Source: Fibrobacter sp.
GTDB taxonomy: Bacteria; Fibrobacterota; Chitinivibrionia; Chitinivibrionales; Chitinispirillaceae
Length of the DNA stretch: 57,822 nt
NCBI GenBank assembly: GCA_012515615.1
Contig: JAAYYB010000165.1
Coordinates: 1-57,822, forward strand
Direction: 5' to 3'
Within the stretch, counting starts at the first letter, position 1. The number at the start of each line of letters is the position of its first letter. Of the stretch, positions 55,340 through 57,822 are shown piece after piece. The translations under genes were made by a program, and so were the position numbers. The notes below the pieces were generated by a model. The model did not search any database, was not told where the DNA came from, and was given only the letters and a program-made list of their open reading frames with translations.

Positions 55340-57517
55340 ATGAATAGACTGATACTCATTCCGGTTTTAGTGACCTTGATTTTTTCTCATGCTGGATTTG
55401 CCGAATTCTACACTAAGGCTGAAGATTATCCTTCAATTCAAACAAGGTATGATTTTGAACATGGCAAATACATTTATGACACAGTGTTTACGACACAAAT
55501 ACTGGGCGATATTCGTGTAAAGTCTTCTGCTGTCACAGTGAAACCAAAAGGTTCTTATCTGGAAATTATTGAGGAAGCAGTGGTAGCGGTTTTGTCCAGT
55601 AATTACGAAGTCGCACTTTTTATTGAAGGAACATTCACTCTTCCTGGTAAATCAGCTATTGTCAGCCTGAATTTTTCAGTTGATACCAATTTTTACAGCG
55701 CCAGAATCCTTCCTGCTTATAAGTCGGATAATGAGGTCGACACAACCCTGGGTGATCCAATAGTGGTTTTAAAAAAGATCAATCGGTCAAGCGGTACAGT
55801 TTTTGATGAATACAGCCTGAGAATAAATAATACTTTACCCGATAAAGATTACAGACTGATAATCAGGTATTTGATTCCAAATACTGGAAGTTCCAATCCT
55901 GTTTACAGCCTCAAGCCTGTATTTTTAAGCAATTCCTCAAATCCATCCGGTATAGTTTTTGATTTTATTACCGGAAGTAAGGAACGGTCGTATAAACTCA
56001 GTTACGGAAATCTTAATTACCAGCTCTCAGATGGCATGACTCTGCAGATTCCATTCCAGCAGTCTTTCCAAATTAGTGCAACTAATAATGTTTCGTCAAT
56101 GGTACACACGACCAGCTTTACATCAGGGGACTGGAAAGGAAAATATCTTCTCCTGAACACTATCATTCCTGATTCTGTTATGAGCCTATTAAGTAAGCCA
56201 ATTGAAACAATCGTTCTGTGGAGATGGAACCGGCCCTCCAGCTTTGTAAGAAAATATGATTACTGGGATGATTGGAGCTACATGTCAAATTATGGATACC
56301 AGGCAGTATCGCAGGCAGAAGCGATTCGCACTTTTTCAGAGGAAATTGTCAGGAGTGGAAACAGAACTGGCCTGGTGCACAGCATTCAGTACAGGTCTCC
56401 TGAAGTATTCCCGCTTTGCAGAAGCGGAAGCACCGCTTACGCAAAACTGGACAGTTACCTTGATCAATTTACAGAAGAATATTTTCTCAATAGTGGATAT
56501 TTTGAATATGATGCAGCGCCGGTAAACCCGGATGATACAATTCCTGCAAAAGATTCCTCCAGGTATGAGTTTCTTGAGAGCATGAATATTGTAAATGGTC
56601 TCTATTCCGATGGTGAAGGCATTTTAAGACACCTCATAATACTTTCTGCCGGACCTGCATCAATTTCACGTGATCTGATCAGTCTCGAAGAGATGGATTC
56701 TTTATTTTCAGATATTTCAGTTTCCTGTGACGATGCTGTATGGAGTGATGTCAGTTTTTCGGTTGTGAAAAATATAGCACTTAAGAGATCCATGATATCG
56801 GTGGCAAACTTTCAGGTACCGGAATTTCGACCCAGCTCGATCATACTTCAGGTATCCGATTCTGCAAAGACCTATTCTTTCCCGCTTTCTCCTGATCAGA
56901 ATTCTTTTTCAGTTATGGCCAAAGGCGAAACCGGATGGAAAAAAGAACTTGTATGGAACGGCTACGATGCCTCAGGAGCATTGTTCGGTACTGCCAAATC
57001 AACATCTGCAACTTATTCTGCTTCAAAGGATACAGGCCTGGTAAAACTCTGGGCTGGAAACAATGAACGACTTGCAAGTGTAAATGAAACCGGTGTAGAA
57101 CTCAAATACGGGGTTGTTTCGGAAGACTACTGCATGAAAATATTCCCGGCTTTCAAGGGTTATGATTCAACTGCAACTGCCTATGCTAAAACCGGTTCAT
57201 TTTATGCTGCTAACACCTCGATATCATCAGCTGGTAAGAAACAGACTAAAACAGCAGTAATTGATAAGCTGCAGTGTTCTTTCGGTGCGGGGCAACTGTT
57301 TATCAAATTGCCCAAAGGCGATAAGATCAATCGTATTAGAATCTATTCTTTAAGTGGAAAACTGATAGCAGATTTCGATCCCTCCCAATTTAGAACCTCA
57401 AACGGCTATCTGATCCGTTTCTCATCGATAAACCGGGCCGGGAAACTCTCCGGTATGGTAATAGTACGAATTAATGGAAATAATGGTGAATGGAGAGAAA
57501 GAATCATTATCAGATAG
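55340..57517 (+). CDS. Large secreted protein with C-terminal sorting-type (Por/T9SS-like) domain
   Basis: 725 residues, signal peptide 'LILIPVLVTLIFSHAGFA' then 'EFYTKAEDYP'. The body is beta-rich with 'FEHGKYIYDTVFTTQILGDI' early and 'LRINNTLPDKDYRLIIRYLI' near residue 170; I do not recognise its fold. The last 80 residues read 'INRIRIYSLSGKLIADFDPS', then 'GKLSGMVIVRINGNNGEWRE' and 'RIIIR', the strand pattern of C-terminal sorting domains of type A in Bacteroidota and Fibrobacterota (V.IY..SG.L....G....R). ATG with GGAG upstream, 60 bases after the lipoprotein gene, so probably in the same unit as the TIGR02147 regulator. Cargo role unknown. Confidence 0.75.
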   Translation: MNRLILIPVLVTLIFSHAGFAEFYTKAEDYPSIQTRYDFEHGKYIYDTVFTTQILGDIRVKSSAVTVKPKGSYLEIIEEAVVAVLSSNYEVALFIEGTFTLPGKSAIVSLNFSVDTNFYSARILPAYKSDNEVDTTLGDPIVVLKKINRSSGTVFDEYSLRINNTLPDKDYRLIIRYLIPNTGSSNPVYSLKPVFLSNSSNPSGIVFDFITGSKERSYKLSYGNLNYQLSDGMTLQIPFQQSFQISATNNVSSMVHTTSFTSGDWKGKYLLLNTIIPDSVMSLLSKPIETIVLWRWNRPSSFVRKYDYWDDWSYMSNYGYQAVSQAEAIRTFSEEIVRSGNRTGLVHSIQYRSPEVFPLCRSGSTAYAKLDSYLDQFTEEYFLNSGYFEYDAAPVNPDDTIPAKDSSRYEFLESMNIVNGLYSDGEGILRHLIILSAGPASISRDLISLEEMDSLFSDISVSCDDAVWSDVSFSVVKNIALKRSMISVANFQVPEFRPSSIILQVSDSAKTYSFPLSPDQNSFSVMAKGETGWKKELVWNGYDASGALFGTAKSTSATYSASKDTGLVKLWAGNNERLASVNETGVELKYGVVSEDYCMKIFPAFKGYDSTATAYAKTGSFYAANTSISSAGKKQTKTAVIDKLQCSFGAGQLFIKLPKGDKINRIRIYSLSGKLIADFDPSQFRTSNGYLIRFSSINRAGKLSGMVIVRINGNNGEWRERIIIR

Positions 57518-57556
57518 ATTGATTTTAAGATTTTTACAATTAGGATAGTTGTACTT

Positions 57557-57584
57557 GGGGGTACCTTTTATAAAGGGTACCCCT
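57557..57584 (+). terminator. Probable hairpin terminator after the sorting-domain protein
   Basis: GGGGTACC (57558-57565) pairs with GGTACCCC (57576-57583) around TTTTATAAAG, 40 bases after the stop codon. The following TTAATATTT is U-rich but not a clean T-tract, so confidence is moderate. Confidence 0.6.
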
Positions 57585-57689
57585 TAATATTTGGCTCTTC
57601 AGACATTTTCGGGTGTTTTTTGTAATATTCTAAGCTATTAACAACTGTTAAAGAGTATAGTTCTATTCATTTAAAAAGATTAGAAATGA

Positions 57690-57822
57690 TGCCTTGGCGA
57701 CCTACTTTTGTCACTCCGTTCTTTAAAGGTAAGGAGTCCAGTACTATCGTACTGTTTCTATTATATTCCTTTTGTCCAAGGCAACAAAAGTAGGCAAACC
57801 GCATAGATATATAACTTGGCAA
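57690..57822. repeat. Imperfect inverted repeat at the right edge
   Basis: CTACTTTTGT near 57704 is answered by ACAAAAGTAG near 57784, GCCTTGG near 57691 by CCAAGGC near 57776, and a small palindrome AGTAC-TATC-GTACT lies in the middle. It looks like a repeat end or a stem-loop at the boundary of another element that continues outside the window. Confidence 0.45.

Overview
The window looks like a chromosomal piece from a Fibrobacterota-type, double-membraned (diderm) bacterium, plausibly a Chitinispirillia or Chitinivibrionia relative. Reasons: a TIGR02147-type regulator translationally coupled to a large secreted protein, a sulfatase-modifying-factor/propeller lipoprotein resembling a Fibrobacter paralogous family, many lipoproteins and beta-barrels, Wza/Wzc-type export, and a C-terminal sorting-like domain. 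The assignment is inference from gene content only; no rRNA, tRNA or CRISPR was recognised.

Left part (1-16 kb). An Rpn-family nuclease/transposase tail runs off the left edge. It is followed by a repeat island (about 455-1249) built from a pair of direct repeats and two oppositely oriented copies of a structured interspersed repeat; one copy supplies the stop codon of rapA. Then come rapA and a LipM-like octanoyltransferase (minus strand), a ROK sugar kinase and ligA (plus strand), and a five-gene envelope exporter operon: ABC ATPase, two FtsX-like permeases, a LolA-like periplasmic protein and a beta-barrel split by a frameshift. A lone meso-diaminopimelate dehydrogenase gene follows.

Centre (16.2-38.8 kb, all minus strand). 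This is the most interesting block. Reading in the direction of transcription: a MerR-like regulator, two paralogous envelope proteins (probably barrels), a 1160-residue TPR protein, a 997-residue TPR lipoprotein with a sugar-binding-like C-terminal fold, a small exported protein; then, behind a good sigma-70 promoter, a TolQ/ExbB-type stator, an ExbD whose key Asp is Asn, a STAS protein, a second ExbD with the Asp, a TonB/AgmX-type protein; then Wza, a Wzc-type tyrosine autokinase and five glycosyltransferase genes, two of which are fusions (methyltransferase-GT2 and GT2-deacetylase). The layout resembles the Myxococcus Glt/Nfs + AglRQS machinery placed in one stretch with an exopolysaccharide exporter, so the proposal is a proton-driven surface-polysaccharide transport or gliding machine. 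This is inferred from architecture and order, not from alignment. No flippase, polymerase or priming transferase is present.

Right part (39-57.8 kb). A DegP/HtrA protease diverges from the regulator; a CapA-like protein and a thiamine-binding MTH1187-family protein follow. A decayed IS1182-type element and a third copy of the interspersed repeat lie at 42.2-43.7 kb. Next are an Ig-repeat SGNH-hydrolase lipoprotein coupled to a sulfatase-modifying-factor/propeller lipoprotein, then tex, a structured leader or small RNA with a strong terminator, a TIGR02147 regulator coupled to a secreted lipoprotein, and a large secreted protein with a sorting-type tail. The window ends in a hairpin terminator and an inverted-repeat structure.
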